Of a stretch of DNA of 64,000 bases, positions 34,021 to 42,481 are shown piece after piece. How positions within the stretch are numbered: position 1 is the first letter of the stretch; each line of letters starts with the position of its first letter. The DNA is taken from NCBI GenBank assembly GCA_017409345.1, contig JAFQSX010000032.1:80462-144461 (forward strand), given 5' to 3'. This DNA comes from Muribaculaceae bacterium. Its GTDB lineage: Bacteria; Bacteroidota; Bacteroidia; Bacteroidales; Muribaculaceae. The notes below the pieces were generated by a model. The model did not search any database and was not told the origin of the DNA. It saw nothing but the letters and a program-made list of their open reading frames with translations. The translations under genes and the position numbers were made by a program.

Positions 34021-36031
34021 GAAACAAAAGTTACACATATTATTAATTCTTGTTGCCTCTGTATTGCCGAGTTATGCTATGGAATCAGAAGCCGAATCGC
34101 TTGATACTCTTTCGTTGAGCGAGGTGACTATTACAGAAAGTCGTCGCAAGGAGATAATTCAATCCCAACGACTTGATGGGGCGCAATTACAAAGTTTAAA
34201 CTCTCAATCAGTAGCTGATGCATTACGCTATTTTTCAGGGATACAGGTTAAAGATTTTGGAGGCGTAGGAGGGATAAAGACAATAAATATACGTTCAATG
34301 GGGTCGCATCATGTTGGCGTTTTCTATGATGGAATCCAATTAGGTAATGCACAGAATGGTCAGATCGATTTAGGTCGATATTCGCTTGATAATATTGAGG
34401 AGATAAATCTCTATAATGGACAAAAAAGCAATATCTTTCAAAGTGCTAAGGATTTTGGTTCGTCGGGAACGATTTATATTCGCACTCGTCGTCCTCGATG
34501 GAAGAATGATGAAAATTGGCACCTTATGGGTCAAATTAAGACCGGAAGTTTTGGGTTAGTGAATCCAGAAGTGGTGTGGGAACAACGATTGGGCGATCGC
34601 ATAAGTCTTTCTGCAAGTGCTTCATATACCAATGCCGATGGAGAATATGATTTTCGTTATCGGCGTCTAAATCTAGATGGGACTGTGGCTTACGATACTA
34701 CTGCGACTCGTCACAATAGCGATATCGAGGCATTTAGAACCGAAGTGTCAACATTCGGATTCCTAGATAAAGGGCAGTGGTGTGTGAAAGTGTATTATTA
34801 TGACTCTGAGAGAGGAATTCCAGGTGCTATAGTAAATAATGTGTTTCGTAATGGAGAACGACAATGGGATCGAAACCTTTTTGTTCAGGGTAGTTTTGAA
34901 TACTCATTTTCATCTCGTTATCAAATGAAAGGTAGTGCTAAATGGGCGTGGGATTATATGCGTTTTCTTCGCGATGATCCCAAAGAATTATATATTGACA
35001 ATCGTTATTATCAACAAGAGGCTTATTTATCGGTGGCAAATATTTTTAGAATGACATCGTGGTGGGACCTCTCAGCAAGTGTTGATGCGCAATGGAATAC
35101 AATGAATGCGGATATGTCTAATTTTATGTATCCAACACGTTGGTCGCAATATGTATCGGTCGCATCGGCATTTAAATATAGGGGATTGAGTGCTCAGGCA
35201 AGCCTATTAGGAACGTTTGTTCAAGATCGCATAGGAAATGAGTATGTAGGTGGTCGTCACACGACTTGCCGCGATGAGTTTACTCCTGCTTTGTTCCTTT
35301 CGTGGCAACCGCTATCCTCAGCCGATTGGCATATAAACGGCTTTGTGAAAAAAGCATTCCGTATGCCCACATTCAATGACCTTTATTACACCGAAGTGGG
35401 AAATAAGGACCTTGAGCCTGAATACACTTGGCAATATAGCATAGGAAGCAGTTATAATAAAACCACAAACCACCCTGTGTTTAAATCATTCTCGGTTAAA
35501 GGTGATGCTTATTATAATAAGGTGACAAATAAAATTGTAGCATACCCATCGGGACAGCAGTTTCGTTGGACGATGCTTAATCTTGGAATGGTTGAAATTC
35601 TTGGAGTGGAATTAGGAGCCGAAACAGCGATGAAATTTGGCAAAGTAGATGGTGCGTTGCGCTTGAACTACACTTATCAGAAGGCTCGCGACTTCACCGA
35701 CCGTGCCGACTCATATTATGGCGACCAAATTCCATATATCCCATTACATTCGGGGTCGGTTGCCGGGCGTTTGTCATGGCGAGGTTGGGATCTTAATTAT
35801 AGCTTCATCTACACCGGTGAGCGATATAATGCGCAAGAGAATATTCCACAAAATCATGAGCAACCATGGTACACTCATGATGCTTCGCTTGTGTGGAATT
35901 TCCCGTTGAACAAGGTTGAGTGTCGAGTGGGATTAGAGGTTAATAATATATTTGACCAAAATTATGAGGTAATACTTAATTACCCCATGCCCGGTCGCAA
36001 TTATAAGGTAACATTAAAAGTAAACATATAG
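34019..36031 (+). CDS. btuB: BtuB-like TonB-dependent outer-membrane cobalamin receptor
   Basis: A 670-residue outer-membrane receptor. A signal peptide (ends near PSYA, residue 20) is followed by a TonB-box-like region (DTLSLSEVTIT), a plug domain (SQSVADALRYFSGIQVKDFG to GSSGTIYIRT, about residues 60-160) and a beta barrel ending in aromatic-hydrophobic strands. A cobalamin riboswitch precedes it and btuG follows, so corrinoid import is very likely. No ATG is available; the frame opens at 33980 and TTG at 34019 is the only start that gives a signal peptide. Confidence 0.9.
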   Translation: MKQKLHILLILVASVLPSYAMESEAESLDTLSLSEVTITESRRKEIIQSQRLDGAQLQSLNSQSVADALRYFSGIQVKDFGGVGGIKTINIRSMGSHHVGVFYDGIQLGNAQNGQIDLGRYSLDNIEEINLYNGQKSNIFQSAKDFGSSGTIYIRTRRPRWKNDENWHLMGQIKTGSFGLVNPEVVWEQRLGDRISLSASASYTNADGEYDFRYRRLNLDGTVAYDTTATRHNSDIEAFRTEVSTFGFLDKGQWCVKVYYYDSERGIPGAIVNNVFRNGERQWDRNLFVQGSFEYSFSSRYQMKGSAKWAWDYMRFLRDDPKELYIDNRYYQQEAYLSVANIFRMTSWWDLSASVDAQWNTMNADMSNFMYPTRWSQYVSVASAFKYRGLSAQASLLGTFVQDRIGNEYVGGRHTTCRDEFTPALFLSWQPLSSADWHINGFVKKAFRMPTFNDLYYTEVGNKDLEPEYTWQYSIGSSYNKTTNHPVFKSFSVKGDAYYNKVTNKIVAYPSGQQFRWTMLNLGMVEILGVELGAETAMKFGKVDGALRLNYTYQKARDFTDRADSYYGDQIPYIPLHSGSVAGRLSWRGWDLNYSFIYTGERYNAQENIPQNHEQPWYTHDASLVWNFPLNKVECRVGLEVNNIFDQNYEVILNYPMPGRNYKVTLKVNI

Positions 36032-36035
36032 AATT

Positions 36036-36971
36036 ATGAAATCAAGAAGCAAATATGTGGCAATGATGGCGCTGGCCTTGACAATAGTGTCGTGTAGCGA
36101 TAGCGACAAAGATGAACCGGCACCGGTGCCACCGGTTGAACCAACAATGACAAGCACTCGCTTGAACGTTACGGTATTGGATTATTCGCCTGCTCCAGGG
36201 CAGTTTGTTAACGAAATTCCTGAATATGAGGTAGGTGATACCTATGAGTCAATGAATCGCAAAGCCACTGAGTCACTTTGCAATGGCGATATGATTTCGC
36301 TCGGTGCTTGGGGTGGTAGTGTTACTATTAAATTGCCTCAATCGCTTCCTAACGTAGAGGGTAAAGCCGACTTCAGAGTGGTGGGAAATGCCGTGTATGC
36401 CAATGACGCTTCAAATGCCATTCGCATCGGTTCGCCCGAACCGGGAATAGTGATGGTAATGCGCGATGAGAATAGCAATGGATTACCCGATGATACATGG
36501 TATGAGCTTCGTGGGAACCAACATGTAAATGCTTTGGCAAACTATCAAGTGACATATCATCGCCCTACAGCCGATGCTGCTGATAATCAATATATAGCAT
36601 GGAATGCCACAAATGGTGATAATGGATATATCAATCGCACAATCGAACATCAACAAGATTATTTCCCTATGTGGCTCAGCAAAGTGGAAACGATGACTTT
36701 CTCCGGTCGCCGTTTGCCCGATAATGGCGTGTTTAACACCGAGACTAATAAGTTTGACCTTTCATGTTATGATGGCTATGCCGATTCACACCCCAATAAT
36801 GTAGAGGCTTCGTGTCTAGATATCGACAATGCGGTAAATTCAGCCGGGGTAAAGGTGTCGCTTGCATCGATTGATTTCATAAAAGTTTACACCGGAGTAT
36901 TGCAAGCCAATGGCCCATTGGGTGAATGTTCTACCGAAGTAGCAGCCATTGAGCAAATTATATATAAATAA
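36036..36971 (+). CDS. Surface lipoprotein of the btuB-btuG operon
   Basis: A 311-residue lipoprotein; the signal ends in VSC, followed by a proline-rich linker (PAPVPPVEP). The mature domain contains LGAWGGSVTIKLPQS, NAIRIGSPEPGIVMVMRDENSNGLPDDTWYEL (a D-N-x-D-type calcium-like loop) and later a DIDNAVNSAG loop. It starts 4 bases after btuB and overlaps btuG by one base, so the three are one transcript. By position it is a surface component of the B12 uptake complex, perhaps BtuH-like. It shows no similarity by eye to the DUF4465 protein at 28756. Confidence 0.78.
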   Translation: MKSRSKYVAMMALALTIVSCSDSDKDEPAPVPPVEPTMTSTRLNVTVLDYSPAPGQFVNEIPEYEVGDTYESMNRKATESLCNGDMISLGAWGGSVTIKLPQSLPNVEGKADFRVVGNAVYANDASNAIRIGSPEPGIVMVMRDENSNGLPDDTWYELRGNQHVNALANYQVTYHRPTADAADNQYIAWNATNGDNGYINRTIEHQQDYFPMWLSKVETMTFSGRRLPDNGVFNTETNKFDLSCYDGYADSHPNNVEASCLDIDNAVNSAGVKVSLASIDFIKVYTGVLQANGPLGECSTEVAAIEQIIYK

Positions 36972-38107
36972 TGCGAGTCTCAGCTTTAATATTATCTATA
37001 ATCTCGTTAGCGGTTCTCACCGGTTGCCGTGAGGATATTTATATACACCCATCAACATCGACCGAGGTGGAGCCTCCACGCATCACCGGTGTTGACGGTT
37101 TCTATCTAATAAATGAGGGGAATATGGGGTCAAACAAGGCCACTCTTGATTATTTTGATGAGACACAAGGTATTTATCATCGGAATATTTATGCCGAACG
37201 TAACCCAAATGTCGTCAAGGATTTGGGTGATGTGGGGAATGATGTGGAGATATATGGCTCAAAACTTTATGCAGTAATCAACTGCTCTCATAAAGTTGAG
37301 GTAATGCGTGCTTCTGATGCCGTGAGTGTGGCTCGTATTGACATTCCAAACTGTCGCTATGTGATAGGATATGGACCGCATGTGTATGTGAGTAGTTATG
37401 TGTCACCGGTGCAAGATGATCCAAAGGCGCCATTGGGAGCAATTTTTAAGGTCGACACTGCATCAATGAAGATAGTGGATAGGGTAGATGTGGGGTATCA
37501 GCCCGAAGAGATGGTTATCTCCAATGGTAAGATATATATTGCCAACTCAGGTGGATATCGTGCTCCCAATTATGATCGCACAGTATCGGTAGTTGATTTG
37601 CAATCGTTTGAAGTTATAAAAGATATTGATGTCGCAATAAATTTACATCGAGTAAAGCGACATAAAAATGGAATGATTTATGTTTCGTCACGTGGAGATA
37701 ATGCGTTGGTGCCTTCATGCTTGTATGTCATTGATCCAACGATAGATAAAGTGGTTGCAGAAATTAATACACCTATAAGTGATATGTGGATTCATGGCGA
37801 TTCGGCATATATTTATGCTTCGGCTCGAAATGAGGCCATGCATACCACTACTATAAGTTATTCTATCCTCGATTTGAATACATTGAGGGTGGTTGACGAT
37901 AAAATTATAAAGGACGGCACTGATGCTAATATTAAAATGCCTCATGGCATTGCTGTTCATCCTATTACCGGTGAAATCTATATCACTGATGCTCGCAACT
38001 ATGTGTCATCGGGTCGCATACATTGCTATTCCCCCGATGGAATTCTGAAATGGACACAAACAACCGGTGAGATTCCCTCGCAATTTGCATTCAAAACAAC
38101 GCACTAA
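36971..38107 (+). CDS. btuG: BtuG-like beta-propeller cobalamin-binding lipoprotein
   Basis: A 378-residue lipoprotein with signal ending in LTGC. The mature part is a YncE/DUF5074-type propeller with repeated strands (KLYAVINCSHKVEVMRASD, KIYIANSGG, MIYVSSRGDNA, EIYITDARNY). In gut Bacteroides, BtuG sits on BtuB and binds B12 with very high affinity. Its ATG overlaps the stop of the preceding lipoprotein gene (TAATG). Length fits known BtuG proteins. It ends the riboswitch-controlled operon. Confidence 0.9.
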   Translation: MRVSALILSIISLAVLTGCREDIYIHPSTSTEVEPPRITGVDGFYLINEGNMGSNKATLDYFDETQGIYHRNIYAERNPNVVKDLGDVGNDVEIYGSKLYAVINCSHKVEVMRASDAVSVARIDIPNCRYVIGYGPHVYVSSYVSPVQDDPKAPLGAIFKVDTASMKIVDRVDVGYQPEEMVISNGKIYIANSGGYRAPNYDRTVSVVDLQSFEVIKDIDVAINLHRVKRHKNGMIYVSSRGDNALVPSCLYVIDPTIDKVVAEINTPISDMWIHGDSAYIYASARNEAMHTTTISYSILDLNTLRVVDDKIIKDGTDANIKMPHGIAVHPITGEIYITDARNYVSSGRIHCYSPDGILKWTQTTGEIPSQFAFKTTH

Positions 38108-38143
38108 CCCTTTTTTAATGTGGGCTTAGGAATGTGGAGTGCT

Positions 38144-38179
38144 GAATTATATATAACCATGTTCATGGCTCTATAATTC
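38144..38179. terminator. Inverted repeat between convergent btuG and neuC-like genes
   Basis: GAATTATA/TATAATTC with an inner CCATG/CATGG pair makes a long hairpin. It lacks a clear T run, so terminator function is likely only from position. Confidence 0.55.
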
Positions 38180-38198
38180 ACGTCAAAACACAATATTT

Positions 38199-39332
38199 CT
38201 AAAGATTGTGGAATCGTTTATATTGATATTTCTCGAATGGGAATGAGAGAATGGCTTCGCACATCTGTTTTAGTGTGTCGGGTTGTGCATAAGGGTTACG
38301 TGCAATACGCGCCATATTTCGAGTCTCTTCGGATGTTACATTTTTTAGTCCTACAATTATATCATCAACAGAAGTCCCGCAATGAATTACCGATTTTCCG
38401 GCGGTGCGTCCTTGTTGGCGAATACCGATATTTAAGGTCGGTATTCCTGCCGATGGCACTTCGATTAATCCACTTGAAGAATTACCCACAACAGCAGTGA
38501 CATAGCGAAGCGCAGATAAATACCTAATCCTACCCAATGATGGCACTACACACATTCGTTGGGGATTGTTGTCGCGATATTTATTGATGAGGTCAATCAT
38601 TGGAGCCGAATTCTCATCATTATTTGGAAGAGTGAAAAGTAATTTATATTCCGGTATAGAGTCAAGTGCAGTGAGTAGATTTTGCATTTGCTCGGTTGGA
38701 GAAGCCTTCTCGAGTGTAGCCGGATGTAGAGTAACCAATAGGCATTTGTCGGAAAGTGTGAAATTAATTGATTGCTCTAATTCGTTGAGAGGCATAATTT
38801 CAACATTGATTGCATTATGCACACCTATCGCGCCTGTGTTTATCACTCGATTGGGTTCTTCTCCCATCTGAATCACACGATTGCGATATTCCTCGGTTTC
38901 GGTTAAATGCAAAGTGCTTAATTTTGTTATGGCGTGACGCATTGAGTCATCAAATGCGCCTTCTGAAATCTCTCCTCCGGCAATGTGTACGATATGTAAT
39001 TTATTAAGTATAGCAGCAGTTGCTACTCCAAGCATTTCAAATCTATCTCCCAATATTATACAACAATCAAAGGTGTTGTTTTTGAAAATATTGTCAAAAC
39101 CGGATATCGTTTGTGACGTAATTTCAGCAGGAGTCCCCGAGGTTGGGATGTCGGCGGCTATCTTAAAACCGTCGGCTACAATTTCCTTCCAAGTAAAACC
39201 ATACTCTGGTAAATAGTGCATATTTGTCGCTAAAATGTATATCTCAACATTTCGTTTCTTGGATAATTCTTGAGCCAAAGGAGAAAGTAACCCCCAATCA
39301 GCACGAGTTCCGGTGGCAATTGCTATTTTCAT
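38199..39332 (-). CDS. NeuC/LegG-type hydrolysing UDP-sugar 2-epimerase
   Basis: A 377-residue GT-B-fold enzyme that hydrolyses a UDP-HexNAc with 2-epimerisation: either UDP-GlcNAc to ManNAc (NeuC) or UDP-diacetamidobacillosamine to its product (LegG). Visible signatures are GTRADWGLLSPL near residue 8, LGDRFEM near 93-99, HIAGGEISEGAFDDSMRHAITKLSTLH, and VGNSSSGLIEVPS near 298-310. It is the last gene of the nonulosonic acid set, 8 bases after neuB-like. The presence of a LegB-type dehydratase favours LegG. Confidence 0.85.
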   Translation of the reverse strand: MKIAIATGTRADWGLLSPLAQELSKKRNVEIYILATNMHYLPEYGFTWKEIVADGFKIAADIPTSGTPAEITSQTISGFDNIFKNNTFDCCIILGDRFEMLGVATAAILNKLHIVHIAGGEISEGAFDDSMRHAITKLSTLHLTETEEYRNRVIQMGEEPNRVINTGAIGVHNAINVEIMPLNELEQSINFTLSDKCLLVTLHPATLEKASPTEQMQNLLTALDSIPEYKLLFTLPNNDENSAPMIDLINKYRDNNPQRMCVVPSLGRIRYLSALRYVTAVVGNSSSGLIEVPSAGIPTLNIGIRQQGRTAGKSVIHCGTSVDDIIVGLKNVTSEETRNMARIARNPYAQPDTLKQMCEAILSFPFEKYQYKRFHNL

Positions 39333-39340
39333 TCTTTTAA

Positions 39341-40345
39341 TTAAATTTCAATTAATTCATCGGTTGAGAAGTCTTTTGTTGCGTAAGTGCCAACAATATT
39401 ATCCCATTGCATTGGAGATATACCTCCACCGGGACGTTTTACTGTGATGTTTTTTTCGGTAAGAATCTCTCCTTTTTTTATATGGCAAGCAGCGACAATG
39501 CTTTTACGAGCGATTGCGATATTTTTTCGTTCTGACTCAGAAATTTGTTTTGCTCCGGAACCGAGCGCACATTCAATATGTCGAATCGCATCGACCATGG
39601 CTTTGAGTTGGTGAGGTTCGAGCGACGCTTTGTGATCGGGACCGGGAAGGTTATTGTCAAGAGTGAAATGTTTTTCAATCACAGTAGCCCCCAATGCCAC
39701 AGCGGCAATAGGTACTTCGATGCCACGGGTGTGGTCGCTATATCCCACAGGTATGTTAAATCTCTTGGCAATATCGTGCATAGCGCGAAGGTTTACATCG
39801 TTCCAAGGGGTGGGATATTCGGTATTACAATGTAGCAAAGTTATATTTTCTTCGGGAGTCCCGTTTGATGTTAGTACCTTAAGAGCGGCTTCAATATCGG
39901 AGAGGTCACACATACCGGTCGACATAATCACGCGTCCACCTTTTTGCGCTATGCTGCGTAGATAGGGCAGGTTTGTGATTTCACCCGAAGGGATTTTCCA
40001 CAAATCTAAGTTAAGCGAGTGAAGAAACTCAATGCTTTCGAGATCGAAAGCTGTAGAGAGAAATTTTATACCGCATTTTTTGCAATGCTCAATGAGTAAG
40101 AAATGGTCGTGGCGCGATAACTCAAGTTGTTGCAACATTTTTAGTTGCGAATCTTCGCCACCTGTATTAGCCTTTTGATAATCGGCTTTGGTGGCGTGTC
40201 GCGAAACGAGTTTTTCTGATTTAAACGTTTGGAATTTTACATAATCCACACCAGCCTCGGCAGCGACCTCAATGAGGCGTTTTGCCATGTCGATACTTCC
40301 ATTGTGGTTTACGCCGGCCTCGGCTATGATAAGCGTTTTACTCAT
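39341..40345 (-). CDS. neuB: NeuB/LegI-type nonulosonic acid synthase
   Basis: A 334-residue enzyme that condenses an N-acetyl-hexosamine with phosphoenolpyruvate. The barrel domain starts IIAEAGVNHNGSIDMAKRLIEVA and has KFQTFK, LSTAFD, KIPSGEITNLPYL and GYSDHT. The last 60 residues (residues about 275-334, RKSIVAACHIKKGEILTEKNI) are the SAF antifreeze-like domain. The product is a sialic or legionaminic acid, depending on the sugar made by the other enzymes. It overlaps the NeuD-like gene by 4 bases. Confidence 0.93.
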   Translation of the reverse strand: MSKTLIIAEAGVNHNGSIDMAKRLIEVAAEAGVDYVKFQTFKSEKLVSRHATKADYQKANTGGEDSQLKMLQQLELSRHDHFLLIEHCKKCGIKFLSTAFDLESIEFLHSLNLDLWKIPSGEITNLPYLRSIAQKGGRVIMSTGMCDLSDIEAALKVLTSNGTPEENITLLHCNTEYPTPWNDVNLRAMHDIAKRFNIPVGYSDHTRGIEVPIAAVALGATVIEKHFTLDNNLPGPDHKASLEPHQLKAMVDAIRHIECALGSGAKQISESERKNIAIARKSIVAACHIKKGEILTEKNITVKRPGGGISPMQWDNIVGTYATKDFSTDELIEI

Positions 40346-40980
40346 TTTGCTTTGATTTTAAGAATAGCGGGGTTTCCTGAGTAGATACCTTTTACTCTGA
40401 ATGATTTGCGCACCAACGAACCGGCTCCAATGACGCAGCCGTCGCAGATTGATGTGCCGTTGGCCATCACCGATTGGCTACCAAGGAATACATCATTGCC
40501 CACAGTGCAACCGCCGTTTACCATCGCTCCGGTTGAAATGTGGCAATAATCCCCAACGATGGCGTCATGCTCCACGTTGCTGTGGGTATTGATGATGCAC
40601 CCGGTTCCTATTTTTGCATCGGCATTGACCATTGCAAAATGCATCACCACAGTACCTTCGCCTATTGTGGCTCGCTTTGAAACGTAGGCTGTTGATGCAA
40701 CAAGAGTGGCTAATTTGCCTCCGGCTTCTCTGATTTTGTCGTGTAAGCGTTTGCGCAATGAGGGGTCTTTTATGCTGCCTACGGTTACAATAAATGATGC
40801 TGAGTTGACATATTTGGGCATATCGTCATCGCAACCTATCACTTTGTAGCCGAGTATCTCATTGCCTATTTCCGATGGGTGGTCGAGAATACCTACAATG
40901 TTGTAGCCACACGATTCAGCTACTTCGATAACCGATTTACAGTGGCCGCCACCTCCCACGAGAATCAGATTTTTATTCAT
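40342..40980 (-). CDS. NeuD/LegH-type sugar O/N-acetyltransferase
   Basis: A 212-residue transferase. An N-terminal Rossmann-like part (LILVGGGGHCKSVIEVAE, residues 5-22) binds the nucleotide sugar, and the C-terminal half is a left-handed beta helix of hexapeptide repeats (e.g. IGTGCIINTHSNVEHDAIVGDYCHIS with a catalytic-type histidine). It would acetylate a UDP-amino sugar in the nonulosonic pathway. Stop and start overlap with neuB (ATGA). Confidence 0.87.
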   Translation of the reverse strand: MNKNLILVGGGGHCKSVIEVAESCGYNIVGILDHPSEIGNEILGYKVIGCDDDMPKYVNSASFIVTVGSIKDPSLRKRLHDKIREAGGKLATLVASTAYVSKRATIGEGTVVMHFAMVNADAKIGTGCIINTHSNVEHDAIVGDYCHISTGAMVNGGCTVGNDVFLGSQSVMANGTSICDGCVIGAGSLVRKSFRVKGIYSGNPAILKIKAK

Positions 40981-40992
40981 GCCACAGGTCGT

Positions 40993-41982
40993 TTATACGT
41001 TATAAATGTTTGATTTGTATTTTTTGAGATTGTCTTCGCAAGTGAACCATTTGATAGTCTCTTCAAGACCACGGCGAATGTCGTATTCAGGTTCAAAACC
41101 GGTGAGGCTTTTAATCTTGGTGTTGTCGCCCCATAGACGGAACACTTCTGAATTCTTAGGACGAAGACGTTGGGTGTCTTCCACGAAATTAACATTTTTA
41201 CCCATGATATCGGCAATGAGATTGAGGGTGTCGCGCATAGATATTTCGTAGTTGCTACACACATTTACCTCTTGACCTATTGCTTCGTCGCAATCGGCAA
41301 GTTGGATAAATCCGCGGCAAGTATCTTTTACGAAGTTGAAATCGCGAGTGGGAGTGAGGTCACCGAGTTTTATCTCAGTGGCACCATTGGCAATCTGTGT
41401 GATAATCGTTGGGATGATCGCACGTGCGCTTTGGCGAGGTCCGTAGGTGTTGAATGGGCGAACGATAACCACAGGCAATTCAAACGCATTATAAAAACTC
41501 ATAGCCATGGCATCAGCGCCGATTTTTGTTGCTGAATAGGGCGATTGTGGTTGTTTAGGATGTTTTTCGTCAATAGGCACATATTGAGCAGTGCCATATA
41601 CTTCGGACGTCGATGTTACAAGCACTCTGCGCACTCCGTTTTCTTTGGCTGCTTGACAGATGTTGAGCGTACCTTTCACATTTGTGTCAACATAACTATC
41701 GGGCGCTATATATGAATAAGGAATTGCTATTAATGCTGCCAAATGGAAGATGGTGTCAACATCGCGTGAAATGTGTTTACAATAGTGCGGGTCACGCACG
41801 TCTCCGGTAACTACTTCTAGATTAGGGTGGTTGATCCCTTCAAGCCATCCCCAATTATTGAAAGAGTTGTATTGCGAAAGTGCACGCACTTTGTATCCTT
41901 CATTGAGCAACATTTCAGTTAAATGCGAACCGATAAATCCGTCGGCGCCTGTAACAAGCATTATTTTGTTTTTATCCATCAT
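40993..41982 (-). CDS. LegB-type UDP-N-acetylglucosamine 4,6-dehydratase
   Basis: A 329-residue extended SDR enzyme. NAD binding is at GADGFIGSH (residues 12-20). The catalytic set is TSTSEVYG (near 124) and YSATK (near 147-151). The sequence closely follows the LegB family, which removes water from UDP-GlcNAc to give the 4-keto-6-deoxy sugar for legionaminic or pseudaminic-like acids. It is the first of four nonulosonic genes in the direction of transcription and ends 12 bases before the NeuD-like gene. Confidence 0.87.
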   Translation of the reverse strand: MMDKNKIMLVTGADGFIGSHLTEMLLNEGYKVRALSQYNSFNNWGWLEGINHPNLEVVTGDVRDPHYCKHISRDVDTIFHLAALIAIPYSYIAPDSYVDTNVKGTLNICQAAKENGVRRVLVTSTSEVYGTAQYVPIDEKHPKQPQSPYSATKIGADAMAMSFYNAFELPVVIVRPFNTYGPRQSARAIIPTIITQIANGATEIKLGDLTPTRDFNFVKDTCRGFIQLADCDEAIGQEVNVCSNYEISMRDTLNLIADIMGKNVNFVEDTQRLRPKNSEVFRLWGDNTKIKSLTGFEPEYDIRRGLEETIKWFTCEDNLKKYKSNIYNV

Positions 41983-42013
41983 ATGTATTTTTTATTATTT
42001 GCAATAATGATTA

Positions 42014-42481
42014 TTAAGCCCATTTTTTGAAATAGTAGATATATTCCTTTCCATTGTCGGCTCTATAAATAAGCGTCATTTTTTTTCCATTTAATTCAAC
42101 GATATTAAGTGTTGAGATTCTGGCTTTAGGAAGGTACGTTTCGGGTAATGGGGAATACTTGTTGGACCCCTGGTTGGGGTTGTCGTTATCTGTGTGAGTG
42201 AAATTTAGTAATATTTGAGTGTCGTCATTAGCATAACTCCATGTACCCCATGATTCGTATCGGTCATGAGTAGTATCGTTTGCTCTAACCATATTAATAA
42301 CCGATGCTTGAAATTTCCATAGTACATTGTCTTGATATGATGAATCCTTTTCTCCATCAATGGTAATCGTTTCAAGTTTCCAAGTGCCGAATAAATCGCC
42401 AATATCTCCATTGTTATGAGTGCAAGCATTAAACGATAATGCAATGACGATTAATAATATGATGCGTGATATTGTTTTCAT
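42014..42481 (-). CDS. Lipocalin-like small lipoprotein
   Basis: A 155-residue lipoprotein; signal ends in FNAC (Cys 20). The mature part GTWKLETITIDGE...YESWGTWSYANDDTQILLNFTH has the pattern of a small lipocalin-like barrel often seen in Bacteroidetes. The ATG overlaps the stop of the Wzi-like gene (ATGA), so they are coupled. Function is unknown. Confidence 0.7.
   Translation of the reverse strand: MKTISRIILLIVIALSFNACTHNNGDIGDLFGTWKLETITIDGEKDSSYQDNVLWKFQASVINMVRANDTTHDRYESWGTWSYANDDTQILLNFTHTDNDNPNQGSNKYSPLPETYLPKARISTLNIVELNGKKMTLIYRADNGKEYIYYFKKWA

Noticed and set aside
40977-41264. A 95-codon minus-strand frame at the end of the LegB-type gene
   Set aside because: It overlaps the LegB-type gene in another frame and the LegB C-terminus is intact.
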